A stretch of DNA of 64,000 nucleotides from CAWGHZ01 sp963775315 (lineage in GTDB: Bacteria; Pseudomonadota; Alphaproteobacteria; MPNO01; DASWLB01), in NCBI GenBank assembly GCA_963775315.1, contig CAVZIN010000003.1, forward strand, positions 1 through 64,000. Reading direction: 5' to 3'. The position numbers and the translations under genes are program-made. Position 1 is the first letter of the stretch. Every line of letters starts with the position of its first letter. Shown in pieces: positions 6,958-15,245 of the stretch. The notes beneath the pieces were generated by a model. That model ran no database searches. It was given only the letters and a program-made list of their open reading frames with translations, and was not told the origin of the DNA.

Positions 6958-9420
6958 ATGGCGCAAGAGAAGCTCGGAGATTTGGCGGGTTCCCGCGTCG
7001 TCTGGTACGAGGACCTGGGGCGCGAGGACGTGCCCCGCGTCGGGGGGAAGAACGCTTCTCTTGGCGAGATGGTGCGCACGCTGGGCGACAAGGGGGTCGC
7101 CGTGCCGCCCGGCTTCGCGACGACGGCAGACGCGTTCTGGCGCTACGTCGAGGCGAACCGGCTGACGGACACGATCACCGGTACGCTCGCCCAGTACAAG
7201 GCGGGAAAGATGACGCTCGCCGCGGCGGGCCAAGCGATCCGTTCGGCCTTCCTGCGCGGCGAGTGGCCGGCGGAGGAAGCCAAGGCCATCCGCGATGCCT
7301 ACCGCACCCTCTGCGAGCGCATGGGCAAGGGTGACGGGGCCGTGGCGGTCCGTTCGAGCGCGACGGCGGAGGATCTTCCCGACGCGAGCTTCGCGGGCCA
7401 GCAGGAGACGTTCCTGAACATCCGGGGCGAGGACGCGCTGCTCGACGCATGCCGACGCTGTTATGCCTCGCTGTTCACGGACCGCGCCATCAGCTACCGC
7501 AAGGCCAAGGGGTTCGACGACCTGAAGGTCGCGCTGTCGGTCGGGGTCCAGCAGATGGTGCGCGCCGATCTGGGCGGGGCCGGGGTCATGTTCTCGGTCG
7601 ACACCGAGACCGGCTTCGACAAGGTCGTGCTGATCAACGCGGCCTGGGGCTTGGGCGAGAATGTCGTGCAGGGCGCGGTCGATCCCGACGAGTACCTGGT
7701 GTTCAAGCCACTGCTGGCCGACGACAAGGTCGCTCCGATCATCGAGAAGAAGCTCGGCCAGAAGGCGCAGAAGATGATCTACGGCGCCGCCGGCGAAGCG
7801 CCGACACGCAACGTGCCCGCCTCACTCGCCGAGCGCGACGCCTTCGTGCTGGAAGACAGGGACTTGCTCACCCTCGCGCGCTGGGCCTGCATCATCGAGG
7901 CGCATTACGGCTGTCCCATGGACATGGAGTGGGCGCGCGACGGCGAGACCGGCGCGCTCTACATCGTCCAGGCCCGGCCCGAGACGGTGCAGTCGCGCCG
8001 CGAAGCCTCGGCGCTGAAAACCTACCGGATCACGGCGAAGGGCAAGACGCTGGTGCGCGGCCTCAGCATCGGAGACGCCGTGGTCGCCGGCCGGGCCTGC
8101 CTGATCGACAGCCCCGCCGACATCGACCGGTTCGTCGACGGCGCGATCCTGGTGACCCGGACCACGGATCCGGACTGGGTGCCGATCATGAAGCGCGCGG
8201 CCGCCATCGTCACAGACCATGGCGGGCGCACCTCCCACGCCGCCATCGTCAGCCGCGAGCTGGGCCTGCCCGCCATCGTCGGAACCGGCGACGGGACCCG
8301 GGTGCTGCATGGCGGCCAGGACATCACCGTGTCCTGCGCCGAGGGGGACGAAGGCTTCGTCTACGAGGGGATCGCCGCCTACGAGGTCCAGGAGCTGGAC
8401 GTCGGCGACCTGCCCGCGACCCGCACCAAGGTGATGCTCAACCTCGCCAACCCGGCGGCCGCTTTCCGATGGTGGCGTCTTCCCACGGACGGCGTCGGGC
8501 TGGCGCGGATGGAGTTCGTGGTCAACAACCACATCAAGGTCCACCCGATGGCGCTGGTCCATCTGGACGAGCTGGCCGACGCAAAGGCCAAGGCCGAGAT
8601 CGAGGAGCTTACGCGCACTTACGCGCAGGACCGGACGGAATTCTTCGTCGACCGGCTGGCGCGCGGGCTCGCCCGGATCGCGGCGGCGCACTACCCCAAC
8701 CCCGTGATCGTGCGGATGAGCGACTTCAAGACCAACGAGTATGCCAACCTGCTGGGCGGCGCGCAGTTCGAGCCGAAGGAGGAGAACCCGATGATCGGGT
8801 TCCGCGGCGCCTCGCGCTACTACTCGCCGCGCTATCGCGAAGGCTTCGCCCTCGAATGCCGGGCGCTCCGCCGGCTGCGCGACGAGCTCGGCTTCACCAA
8901 CGTGGTTGCGATGATCCCGTTCTGCCGGTCGGTCAGGGAAGCCGACCGCGTGCTCGAGGTCATGAAGGAGAATGGGCTGGAGCGCGGCAAGGCCGGGCTG
9001 CAGGTCTATGTCATGTGCGAAATCCCTTCGAACGTTATCCTCGCCGGCGAGTTCGCCAAGCGGTTCGACGGGTTCTCGATCGGCAGCAACGATTTGACCC
9101 AGCTCACCCTGGGCGTCGATCGCGACTCGGCCGAGCTCGCCGAGCTGTTCGACGAGCAGGACGCGGCGGTCAAGTGGATGATCCGGAGCGTCATTGCCGA
9201 GGCGCACAAATCCGGCGCAAAGGTCGGGCTGTGCGGCCAGGCGCCATCGGACCATCCGGCGTTCGCCGAGTTCCTGGTCGAATGCGGCATCGACTCGATC
9301 TCGGTGACCCCCGACAGCTTCATCAACGTGCGCCGCCATGTCGCCGCCGCGGAATCGCGGGGCGGGCGCGCCGCCGCGCCGGAAGTCGGGCGCCGCCGAA
9401 CCACGGGAGCAATGCCATGA
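6958..9420 (+). CDS. ppsA: phosphoenolpyruvate synthase
   Basis: An 820-aa full-length dikinase converting pyruvate, ATP and water to PEP, AMP and phosphate. The N-terminal ATP-grasp domain contains GGKNASLGEM and VRSSATAEDLPDASFAGQ. The swivelling domain carries the phospho-histidine motif TDHGGRTSHAAIVSRELG near residues 420-437. The C-terminal TIM barrel ends with GLCGQAPSDHP, including the active-site cysteine. An FNR-type box upstream suggests induction at low oxygen. The stop codon overlaps the start of the next gene (ATGA), indicating translational coupling. Confidence 0.95.
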   Translation: MAQEKLGDLAGSRVVWYEDLGREDVPRVGGKNASLGEMVRTLGDKGVAVPPGFATTADAFWRYVEANRLTDTITGTLAQYKAGKMTLAAAGQAIRSAFLRGEWPAEEAKAIRDAYRTLCERMGKGDGAVAVRSSATAEDLPDASFAGQQETFLNIRGEDALLDACRRCYASLFTDRAISYRKAKGFDDLKVALSVGVQQMVRADLGGAGVMFSVDTETGFDKVVLINAAWGLGENVVQGAVDPDEYLVFKPLLADDKVAPIIEKKLGQKAQKMIYGAAGEAPTRNVPASLAERDAFVLEDRDLLTLARWACIIEAHYGCPMDMEWARDGETGALYIVQARPETVQSRREASALKTYRITAKGKTLVRGLSIGDAVVAGRACLIDSPADIDRFVDGAILVTRTTDPDWVPIMKRAAAIVTDHGGRTSHAAIVSRELGLPAIVGTGDGTRVLHGGQDITVSCAEGDEGFVYEGIAAYEVQELDVGDLPATRTKVMLNLANPAAAFRWWRLPTDGVGLARMEFVVNNHIKVHPMALVHLDELADAKAKAEIEELTRTYAQDRTEFFVDRLARGLARIAAAHYPNPVIVRMSDFKTNEYANLLGGAQFEPKEENPMIGFRGASRYYSPRYREGFALECRALRRLRDELGFTNVVAMIPFCRSVREADRVLEVMKENGLERGKAGLQVYVMCEIPSNVILAGEFAKRFDGFSIGSNDLTQLTLGVDRDSAELAELFDEQDAAVKWMIRSVIAEAHKSGAKVGLCGQAPSDHPAFAEFLVECGIDSISVTPDSFINVRRHVAAAESRGGRAAAPEVGRRRTTGAMP

Positions 9421-9713
9421 ACTGCTACATGCTGTTCGCGGGCCACGGCCCGCTCGTGATCCTGACCTCGTACGATGCGGTGACCGAACCGAAGCTTCTG
9501 CAAAAGCTTCGCGCAAAGGGCATCGAGAAGTTCATTGCGTTCGAGGTGCCGCTTGAGTTGGCGCGCGCACGCTATGGGGCGCATTTCATGATCGTCGAGC
9601 ACGATCTGGACGAGAAGGACGATTTGCGCGTGCTCGACTATGACGGCCAGCGCGCCTTCAAGCGGTTCCGCTTCCGCGAAATTGGCCGGCCCATCGAGTA
9701 CGAGGGCGATTGA
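9417..9713 (+). CDS. 98-aa protein coupled to PpsA, unknown function
   Basis: A small soluble protein starting MNCYMLFAGHGPLVILTSYD and continuing with KLLQKLRAKGIEKFIAFEVPL. I do not know its function. It overlaps the ppsA stop by ATGA, so the two are made together. It could modulate PEP synthase or be an independent low-oxygen protein; the sequence alone does not decide. The frame stays open far upstream only as a shadow of ppsA. Start ATG 9417 is set by the overlap. A terminator-like stem includes its stop codon. Confidence 0.8.
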   Translation: MNCYMLFAGHGPLVILTSYDAVTEPKLLQKLRAKGIEKFIAFEVPLELARARYGAHFMIVEHDLDEKDDLRVLDYDGQRAFKRFRFREIGRPIEYEGD

Positions 9714-9742
9714 GGCGTCCGCGCGCCGCCTCAACCCCATTT
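9710..9742 (+). terminator. Putative terminator after the ppsA operon
   Basis: TTGAGGCG (9710-9717) and CGCCTCAA (9727-9734) form an 8-bp perfect stem with a 9-base loop, followed by CCCCATTTT. It lies between the convergent ppsA operon and the FecR-like gene. The T-run is short, so this is moderate evidence. Confidence 0.5.
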
Positions 9743-9755
9743 TCGAAGGCGGGGT

Positions 9756-11687
9756 TCACCCGCCCCGGTTGCGATCGTCCTGTTCGCGGCCTTTCCGATC
9801 CCTGTTGTCCTTGTTGTCGCGTTGGGCCGGCGCGGCTGCGGCGGGCTTGTTCGCGGGTGCTGCCCTCGGCGGGGCGGCTTTTTGCGGCGCGGCCTTCTGT
9901 GGGGCAGCGGGCGCCGCATGGGCCGGTTCCGCGCCGCGTTTCCATCCGTGCTCGGTCGCCTGAAGCTGGCCATGCTGGGTCGGACGGCGCGGTTCCGGCC
10001 GCGGAGCCGCCGCCTGGGCCGGCCGCTCCGTGCGCGGCTGGGCCGCCTGACGCTCCGGCGCCCGCGTCTCCGGGCGACGCTCCGCGTTCCGCGCCGGCTC
10101 GCGCCGTTCGGCTGCGGCCGGGGGCGGCGCCGGGCGAGTCGGGACCGCGCGTGGCGCGGCGGGACTGGCGGGTTCGCGGGCGGCAGAGGGCGCACGGGCG
10201 GGCGCTGCCTCGCGGGCCGCGTTCGGCGCGGCGGGGCGACGCTGGTTGTGCGGGACGATCGCGGGACCGGGCGCACGGGGCAGCGCTTGCGGCGCGGCCG
10301 TCGCGGGGGTGCGCTCGGCGTGCTGCGGCGCGGCTGCATGAGGCGCGGCGGCGGGCGGGACGTTTCGCTCCGTGGCGACGCCGTCGCGAGCCGCACGGCT
10401 CGGCGTCAGGTGGGCGACGTTCTGGTCGGCCTTCGTGCGGCCGATTTCGGTCTCGGGCACGGCCAGCCGGTTGCGATGCACCGGCGCGGCATCGGTGAAG
10501 GCGGTACGTGTCACCACCGTCGCCGCGCCTCTGTTGGCGAAGCGGGCCGCATCCTCGTCGCGCGGGCGGTTGACGGTGATGTTGTTGATGGTGGTGCGGT
10601 TGACGACGTTGACATTGACCCGCCGTGCGTAGCTCTCGCTCGCGGTGTAATAGGGGTGGAAGACCTCGTGCGGCGCCAGCGGCACCCAGCCGATGGCCGG
10701 CCGCGCCGGGCCGCTGTTCAGCCTGACGCTCCAGCCGGAGCCGCCTATGAAGGCGACCAGGGCGGGCGCGTAGGCGGGCCGTTCGCGCGCGTCGCCGGGC
10801 CACCAGCCCCAGCGGCCGTGGATATCGATCCAGCGCCCGTAATGGAACGGGGCGAAGCCCCAGGGCGCGTCGTCGACCCAGCTCCATCCCCACGGCGCCA
10901 CATAGGCCCAATGGCCGTAGCGATAGGGCGCCCAGCCCTGGGGAACCGAAGCCGGAACCCACACCGCGCCATATTGCGGCACGGTCTGCCAGCTTCCGTA
11001 GGCATCGAGGTCCTGATAGCCGGTGACATCGGGCGACACGTAGCGCGCCGCCGCGCGCTCCTGCTCGCGCTGTTCATGGGCGAGCACCCAGTCGTCGAAA
11101 GGCGTCGCCGCCGCCTCGGCCAGAGTGACGTTGGTCGGCTGGCCGCCGACAAGCGCGCTTTCACCAGCCCGCAGCTCGAACGTGCCGTGCGCGGCGGCGA
11201 CGCGGGCCGATCCTTCCAGGACGGCGACCTGCAGCCGATCGGGCGGCGCATTCGCCGCCGGCCGCGGGCCCTCGACATGATAGGTGCCGGGTTCCAGCAG
11301 GGTGATCTCGCCCAATTCCGTCTCGAGCCGGATTCCGCCGGGCGGCAATGCGTGGACGTGCACGTTCACGGCGCCCTGCGGCACGTCGATCTCGGTCGCC
11401 GAATCGTCCAGCCGGTCGATGTCGAGCTCGGTCGCGTGGTCGAGCCAGAGCTCGACGGGTCCCACCTCGATCTCGGCGCGCGCTCCCGGCTCGGTCCAGA
11501 GCGCATCGCCCGTCGTCAGCGGGTAGTTGAGCGTCGCCGGCACCCACTGGTCCTGATCGGCGGCGTGGAATGAGACGGCGCCCTCGATGGCCGCGATTCG
11601 CCCGGCGCGCAGGGGTGGGTCCGCATGGGCGGCGGCGCCCGCGCCCAACAAAAGGGCGCCAGCAATGATCCAGGTTCGCAGCCGCAT
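9756..11687 (-). CDS. exported FecR/DUF6600-like protein with Ala/Pro-rich tail
   Basis: A 643-aa exported protein. Residues 1-22 are a signal peptide ending AAAHA. A FecR-like beta-rich region follows (EGAVSFHAADQ, then GDALWTEPGARAEIEV). The central part has the Trp/Tyr-rich repeats of DUF6600 proteins (GSWQTVPQYGAVWVP, GWAPYRYGHW, WGWSWVDDAPWG). The C-terminal 230 or so residues are low-complexity Ala/Pro/Arg. Probably a cell-envelope protein; role unknown. It stands alone, convergent with ppsA and divergent from marC. Confidence 0.8.
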   Translation of the reverse strand: MRLRTWIIAGALLLGAGAAAHADPPLRAGRIAAIEGAVSFHAADQDQWVPATLNYPLTTGDALWTEPGARAEIEVGPVELWLDHATELDIDRLDDSATEIDVPQGAVNVHVHALPPGGIRLETELGEITLLEPGTYHVEGPRPAANAPPDRLQVAVLEGSARVAAAHGTFELRAGESALVGGQPTNVTLAEAAATPFDDWVLAHEQREQERAAARYVSPDVTGYQDLDAYGSWQTVPQYGAVWVPASVPQGWAPYRYGHWAYVAPWGWSWVDDAPWGFAPFHYGRWIDIHGRWGWWPGDARERPAYAPALVAFIGGSGWSVRLNSGPARPAIGWVPLAPHEVFHPYYTASESYARRVNVNVVNRTTINNITVNRPRDEDAARFANRGAATVVTRTAFTDAAPVHRNRLAVPETEIGRTKADQNVAHLTPSRAARDGVATERNVPPAAAPHAAAPQHAERTPATAAPQALPRAPGPAIVPHNQRRPAAPNAAREAAPARAPSAAREPASPAAPRAVPTRPAPPPAAAERREPARNAERRPETRAPERQAAQPRTERPAQAAAPRPEPRRPTQHGQLQATEHGWKRGAEPAHAAPAAPQKAAPQKAAPPRAAPANKPAAAAPAQRDNKDNRDRKGREQDDRNRGG

Positions 11688-11915
11688 GTCGTCGCACTCC
11701 AGCTCTTCGTCTCGGCTCCACGCGATCCGGCGTGGTGGTCATCGTCACACGCTCTCGTTAAACGGGCTCCGTCGCGCCGCGGCGGCCCGCCCCAATAAGG
11801 TCACGGGCCGGGGTCGCAGCCCGTCGCCCGTGGGACGGCTCGCCCGCAGCACCTAACGTTGGACCTGATCTGCGCTGGCGCCTAGTGTCGCGGCGCCAGG
11901 ACGATCGAGGCTTGC

Positions 11916-12545
11916 ATGACGGCCGCCGCAATCCTTGCCTTTACGACCCTGTTCGTCACGGTCTCGCCGATCGACGTGGCGGCGATCTACGCGGCGCTCG
12001 CGGCCCACCTGTCGCCGGCGCACAAGCGCCGCGTCGCCCTAAAGGCGGTCCTGGTGGCGACCGGCATTCTGCTCGTGGTCGCGCTGTTCGGTTCGGACGC
12101 GCTCCAGATGCTTGGGGTGAGCCTCCCGGCGTTGCGCATCGCGGGCGGATTGCTGCTCTTCCTCATCGCGGTCGATATGGTATTCGCGCGCCATTCCGGC
12201 GTGACGTCGACGACCGAAGCGGAATCGGAGGAGGCCGAGCTGAAAAACGACATCTCCGTCTTCCCGATGGCGACACCCTTGATCGCCGGGCCAGGTGCGA
12301 TGGGCGCGGTCATCCTGCGCGTCGCGGAGGCACGCGGAGATGGCGGCCAGATCGCCGCCGTGATCGGCGCGTTGCTCACCGTCATGGCGATCACCTACGT
12401 GCTGCTTGTCGCAGCGGCTTCCATCAGCCGGTTGCTCGGCGTGACTGGCCTCAACGTCATCACCCGCGTGCTGGGGGTGCTGCTCGCCGCGCTCGCCGTG
12501 CAATACGTGATCGACGGGCTGCATGGCGCCGGCCTCGGCGCCTGA
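11916..12545 (+). CDS. MarC family integral membrane protein
   Basis: A 209-aa inner-membrane protein of the MarC (UPF0056) family with about six hydrophobic segments. Matching segments are FTTLFVTVSPIDVAAIY near the N-terminus, LRIAGGLLLFLIAVDMVF, and the PMATPLIAGPGAM loop around residues 117-130. The family's transport substrate is not established, and MarC itself is no longer thought to confer antibiotic resistance. The start at 11916 begins directly at the first membrane helix. Confidence 0.88.
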   Translation: MTAAAILAFTTLFVTVSPIDVAAIYAALAAHLSPAHKRRVALKAVLVATGILLVVALFGSDALQMLGVSLPALRIAGGLLLFLIAVDMVFARHSGVTSTTEAESEEAELKNDISVFPMATPLIAGPGAMGAVILRVAEARGDGGQIAAVIGALLTVMAITYVLLVAAASISRLLGVTGLNVITRVLGVLLAALAVQYVIDGLHGAGLGA

Positions 12546-12635
12546 GCCGCGGGCGCCGACATGCCAAGAGTGTCGGGCATCGCCGCGACCCCTAAGGGCG
12601 GGTGGTTGTCGCCGAGGGGCTGCGCAGCACCATTG

Positions 12636-12649
12636 TTGACCTCGATCAA
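12636..12649 (+). promoter_or_regulatory. FNR/FixK-type box upstream of trxC
   Basis: TTGACCTCGATCAA matches TTGA-N6-TCAA, one mismatch from the FNR consensus, centred about 60 bp before the trxC start. It is the third such box in the first 13 kb. Confidence 0.65.
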
Positions 12650-12702
12650 ACCGGACCGCGCGATCGATGACAGGATGACCCTGGTCCAAAGGAGCCAAGG
12701 CC

Positions 12703-13143
12703 GTGACCACGCCGCTGCACATCGTCTGTCCTCACTGCGACGCCGTGAATCGGGTCGCCCGGGAACGGCTTGCCGATGGCGCGAAGTGCGGGGCGTGTCA
12801 CCGGAAGCTGTTCGAGGGTCGGCCGGTGCCGCTCGATACGGCCCGCTTCGTGCGTCACCTGGAGAAGAGCGACATTCCGCTCGTGATCGACTTCTGGGCG
12901 TCCTGGTGCGGGCCCTGCCTTGCCATGGCGCCCGCCTTCGAGCGCGCGGCGGGACGGCTGGAGCCCGCGATGCGCCTCGTAAAGGTCGACATCGACCGGG
13001 AGCCCGGGCTCGCCGACCGGTTTGGCGTGCGGAGCATTCCGACCCTCGTCATGGCCCTGCACGGGCGAGAGCTCGACCGCCGTGCGGGAGCCGTTCCCGA
13101 ATCCGAACTCGTGAACTGGGCGCGGCGCCAGGGCGGCCCGTAG
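12703..13143 (+). CDS. trxC: thioredoxin 2
   Basis: A 146-aa cytoplasmic thioredoxin with an N-terminal zinc-binding extension typical of TrxC: CPHC at 9-12 and CGAC at 29-32. The redox-active site is WCGPC at 68-72, and the cis-proline follows in RSIPTLV. It reduces protein disulfides. The start is GTG 12703, preceded by AAAGGAG at a good distance. An FNR-type box upstream suggests oxygen-linked control instead of, or in addition to, oxidative-stress control. Confidence 0.93.
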   Translation: MTTPLHIVCPHCDAVNRVARERLADGAKCGACHRKLFEGRPVPLDTARFVRHLEKSDIPLVIDFWASWCGPCLAMAPAFERAAGRLEPAMRLVKVDIDREPGLADRFGVRSIPTLVMALHGRELDRRAGAVPESELVNWARRQGGP

Positions 13144-13170
13144 ACGGGGCCAAACGCCCCGCGCGACCCG

Positions 13171-14070
13171 TCACTCCGCGATGGAGCAGCGCCAGATCAG
13201 CCGGCGGTCGCGGGTCCGATCGTACTCGCCGGCGACGTGGAACAGGCCGCGATTGTCCCACATCACCAGGTCGCGCACGCGCCACTTGTGGTCGTAGCGG
13301 AAGGGCGCCGAGGTCGCCCATTCCACCAACTCCTCGACGAAGGCGATGCCCTCGTCGTCGGACATGCCCTCGACGCCCGCGCAGCCTGCGGTTGCCATGT
13401 GGAGCCAGTAGCGCCCGTTGACGGGGTTGGCATCCACCAGCGGCACCGGGTGGCGCTGCTTCGCGTATTCCTGCTGTTCCGGCGAGAGGGGGCGGCCGTA
13501 CAGATGGTCGGTGACCCCCATCTCGTCCAGTGCCTTCAACCGGTTCTCGTACTGCCGGCCATAGTTGTAGATGTAGCGGAGGCCGTCGAGCTGGCGCTTG
13601 CGCGCTTCGGGAAGTGCCTCGTACGCCTTGTACATGCTGGCGAAGCAGGTGTCGCCGCCCGCTTCCGGCACCTCGATGCCGTAGAGCACGGTGTAGGCCG
13701 TGTTCTGCTTCTGCCCCTTGTAGTCGGTGTGCCAGCCGATGCCTTCGTACGCGTTGCCGATCGGTGTGCTGTCCTCCTTGATGTTCGACAGCACGTAGAT
13801 TTCCGGTGCCGACTTCATCAGGAACTGGTTGAGCACGTGGTATTGCGGCTCGCCGAACCGGCGAATGAAGGCGACCAGCTCCTGCTCCGTCAATTCCTGG
13901 TCGCGGAAGACGAGCAGCTGGGCGTCCCGAAGATGGTCGACCGTCGCCAGGACGTCCTTCGGATCGACCAGCGTGCGGACGTCGAACCCCCGAACCTCGG
14001 CGCCGAGCACGGGCGACAGCGGCACCGGGGCGTAGGGCAGCGATCTCGTCTGGGTATTGGAAGGTTCCAT
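13171..14070 (-). CDS. TauD/TfdA family dioxygenase (copy 1)
   Basis: A 299-aa Fe(II)/2-oxoglutarate-dependent dioxygenase. Iron ligands can be read as the His and Asp of GWHTDYKG and the distal His in GLFHVAGEYD. The 2-oxoglutarate-binding Arg is probably in DRTRDRRLIWR. The substrate is unknown; the family includes taurine, 2,4-D and sulfonate oxygenases. ATG 14070 is chosen because GGAGG sits 7 bases before it, although the frame extends further. It is divergent from a paralogue of identical length. Confidence 0.87.
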   Translation of the reverse strand: MEPSNTQTRSLPYAPVPLSPVLGAEVRGFDVRTLVDPKDVLATVDHLRDAQLLVFRDQELTEQELVAFIRRFGEPQYHVLNQFLMKSAPEIYVLSNIKEDSTPIGNAYEGIGWHTDYKGQKQNTAYTVLYGIEVPEAGGDTCFASMYKAYEALPEARKRQLDGLRYIYNYGRQYENRLKALDEMGVTDHLYGRPLSPEQQEYAKQRHPVPLVDANPVNGRYWLHMATAGCAGVEGMSDDEGIAFVEELVEWATSAPFRYDHKWRVRDLVMWDNRGLFHVAGEYDRTRDRRLIWRCSIAE

Positions 14071-14324
14071 GGATTTCCTCCGCCGTTCGCAGATGGCGCC
14101 GCGTTTCCTCTCCACGTTGCAAGATTCGTGCCAGCGGGCGCCGCGCCCTTATTGAAGGATTCGCGGCGCTCCGGGCGTCGCGATGCCCAGAACGTGACCA
14201 GACCGCCCATGCGGTAGGCGGCTCCGGACACCGCACCGCGCGCCACAGCCATCGCCGGAGGCAATGCGCCATGGCACGGTTCTTGCATGAGGCGACGCAA
14301 GGATTGCCTCGGAGGAGTACCATA

Positions 14325-15224
14325 ATGGAGAGGACCGTTCTGAGCCGGAGCCGCCCGCTTGCCTGCACGCCTCTCGACGCGCCGTTTGCGGCCGAGATCA
14401 ACGGGTTCGACGTCAGAGGGCTCGACGGCAATGAGGGGGTCGAGGTCGTGCTCGACCAGCTGTTCCGCCACCAGGTGCTGGTATTCCGCAACCAGGCGCT
14501 GACGCCGGCCGAGCTGGTCGCCTTCGTCCGCCTGTTCGGTGAGCCGCAGTTCCACGTGCTCGATCAGTATCTGCTGCCCGAGCAGCGCGAGATCTACGTG
14601 CTGTCGAACATCACGAGGGACGGCAAGCCGATCGGCAACCCGAACGAAGGCATCACCTGGCACACCGACCTGTCGTCGCGCGAGCGTCCGACCGCCTATA
14701 CCATCCTCTACAGCCTCGAAGTTCCGAAAGAAGGCGGCCACACCCGGTTCGCCAGCACCTACCTGGCGTACGAAGCGTTGTCGGCGGACGACCAGGCGCG
14801 CTACCGGAAGATGCGGGGCGTCCACAGCTACAAGCGCCAGTACGAGGCACGCCGCGCCATGCTCGCCGCCAAGGGCGATGCTGAGGCCTATGGCGATCTC
14901 CGGACCGATCAGGAGCGCGCGGCAACCAGGTCGATCCATCCGCTGGTGCACACCCACCCGGTGACCGGGCGGAAGGGGCTCTACCTCGCGACGCTCAGCC
15001 TGGAAGGGTTCGCCGGGATGGGAGAAGCGGACGGAATCGCGCTGGGTGAGAAGCTGGTCGATTACGTGACGAGCGAGCCGTTCCGCTATGAACACCACTG
15101 GCGCGTCGGCGACCTGGTCATGTGGGACAATCGCGGCCTCATGCACGTTGCCGGGCCGTACGACAAGGAGCGCGAGCGGCGCCTGGTCTATCGCCTGTCG
15201 ATCGAGGGCGAGCGACCCTTCTAG
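14325..15224 (+). CDS. TauD/TfdA family dioxygenase (copy 2)
   Basis: A 299-aa paralogue of the divergent neighbour. Both share the spacing of FGEPQ-HVL, EIYVLSNI and the WHTD iron-binding motif, with the distal His in GLMHVAGPYD and the ERERRLVYR arginine segment. The start at ATG 14325 has GGAGGAG 8-14 bases upstream. A binding protein gene follows convergently, 21 bp away, which hints at a substrate brought in from outside, such as a sulfonate or carboxylic acid. This is inference; specificity cannot be read from sequence. Confidence 0.87.
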   Translation: MERTVLSRSRPLACTPLDAPFAAEINGFDVRGLDGNEGVEVVLDQLFRHQVLVFRNQALTPAELVAFVRLFGEPQFHVLDQYLLPEQREIYVLSNITRDGKPIGNPNEGITWHTDLSSRERPTAYTILYSLEVPKEGGHTRFASTYLAYEALSADDQARYRKMRGVHSYKRQYEARRAMLAAKGDAEAYGDLRTDQERAATRSIHPLVHTHPVTGRKGLYLATLSLEGFAGMGEADGIALGEKLVDYVTSEPFRYEHHWRVGDLVMWDNRGLMHVAGPYDKERERRLVYRLSIEGERPF

Positions 15225-15245
15225 GGTCGCCCGCCCGTCGCGCCG

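Noticed and set aside
7449..9416. Long plus-strand open frame inside ppsA in another reading frame
   Set aside because: It is a GC-rich shadow of ppsA with Arg/Pro/Gly-rich composition. Only its last 99 codons from ATG 9417 form a credible gene.
11840..11880. Weak FNR-like half-site (TTGGACCTGATCTG) upstream of marC
   Set aside because: Only one half fits and the palindrome is lost; not enough to call.
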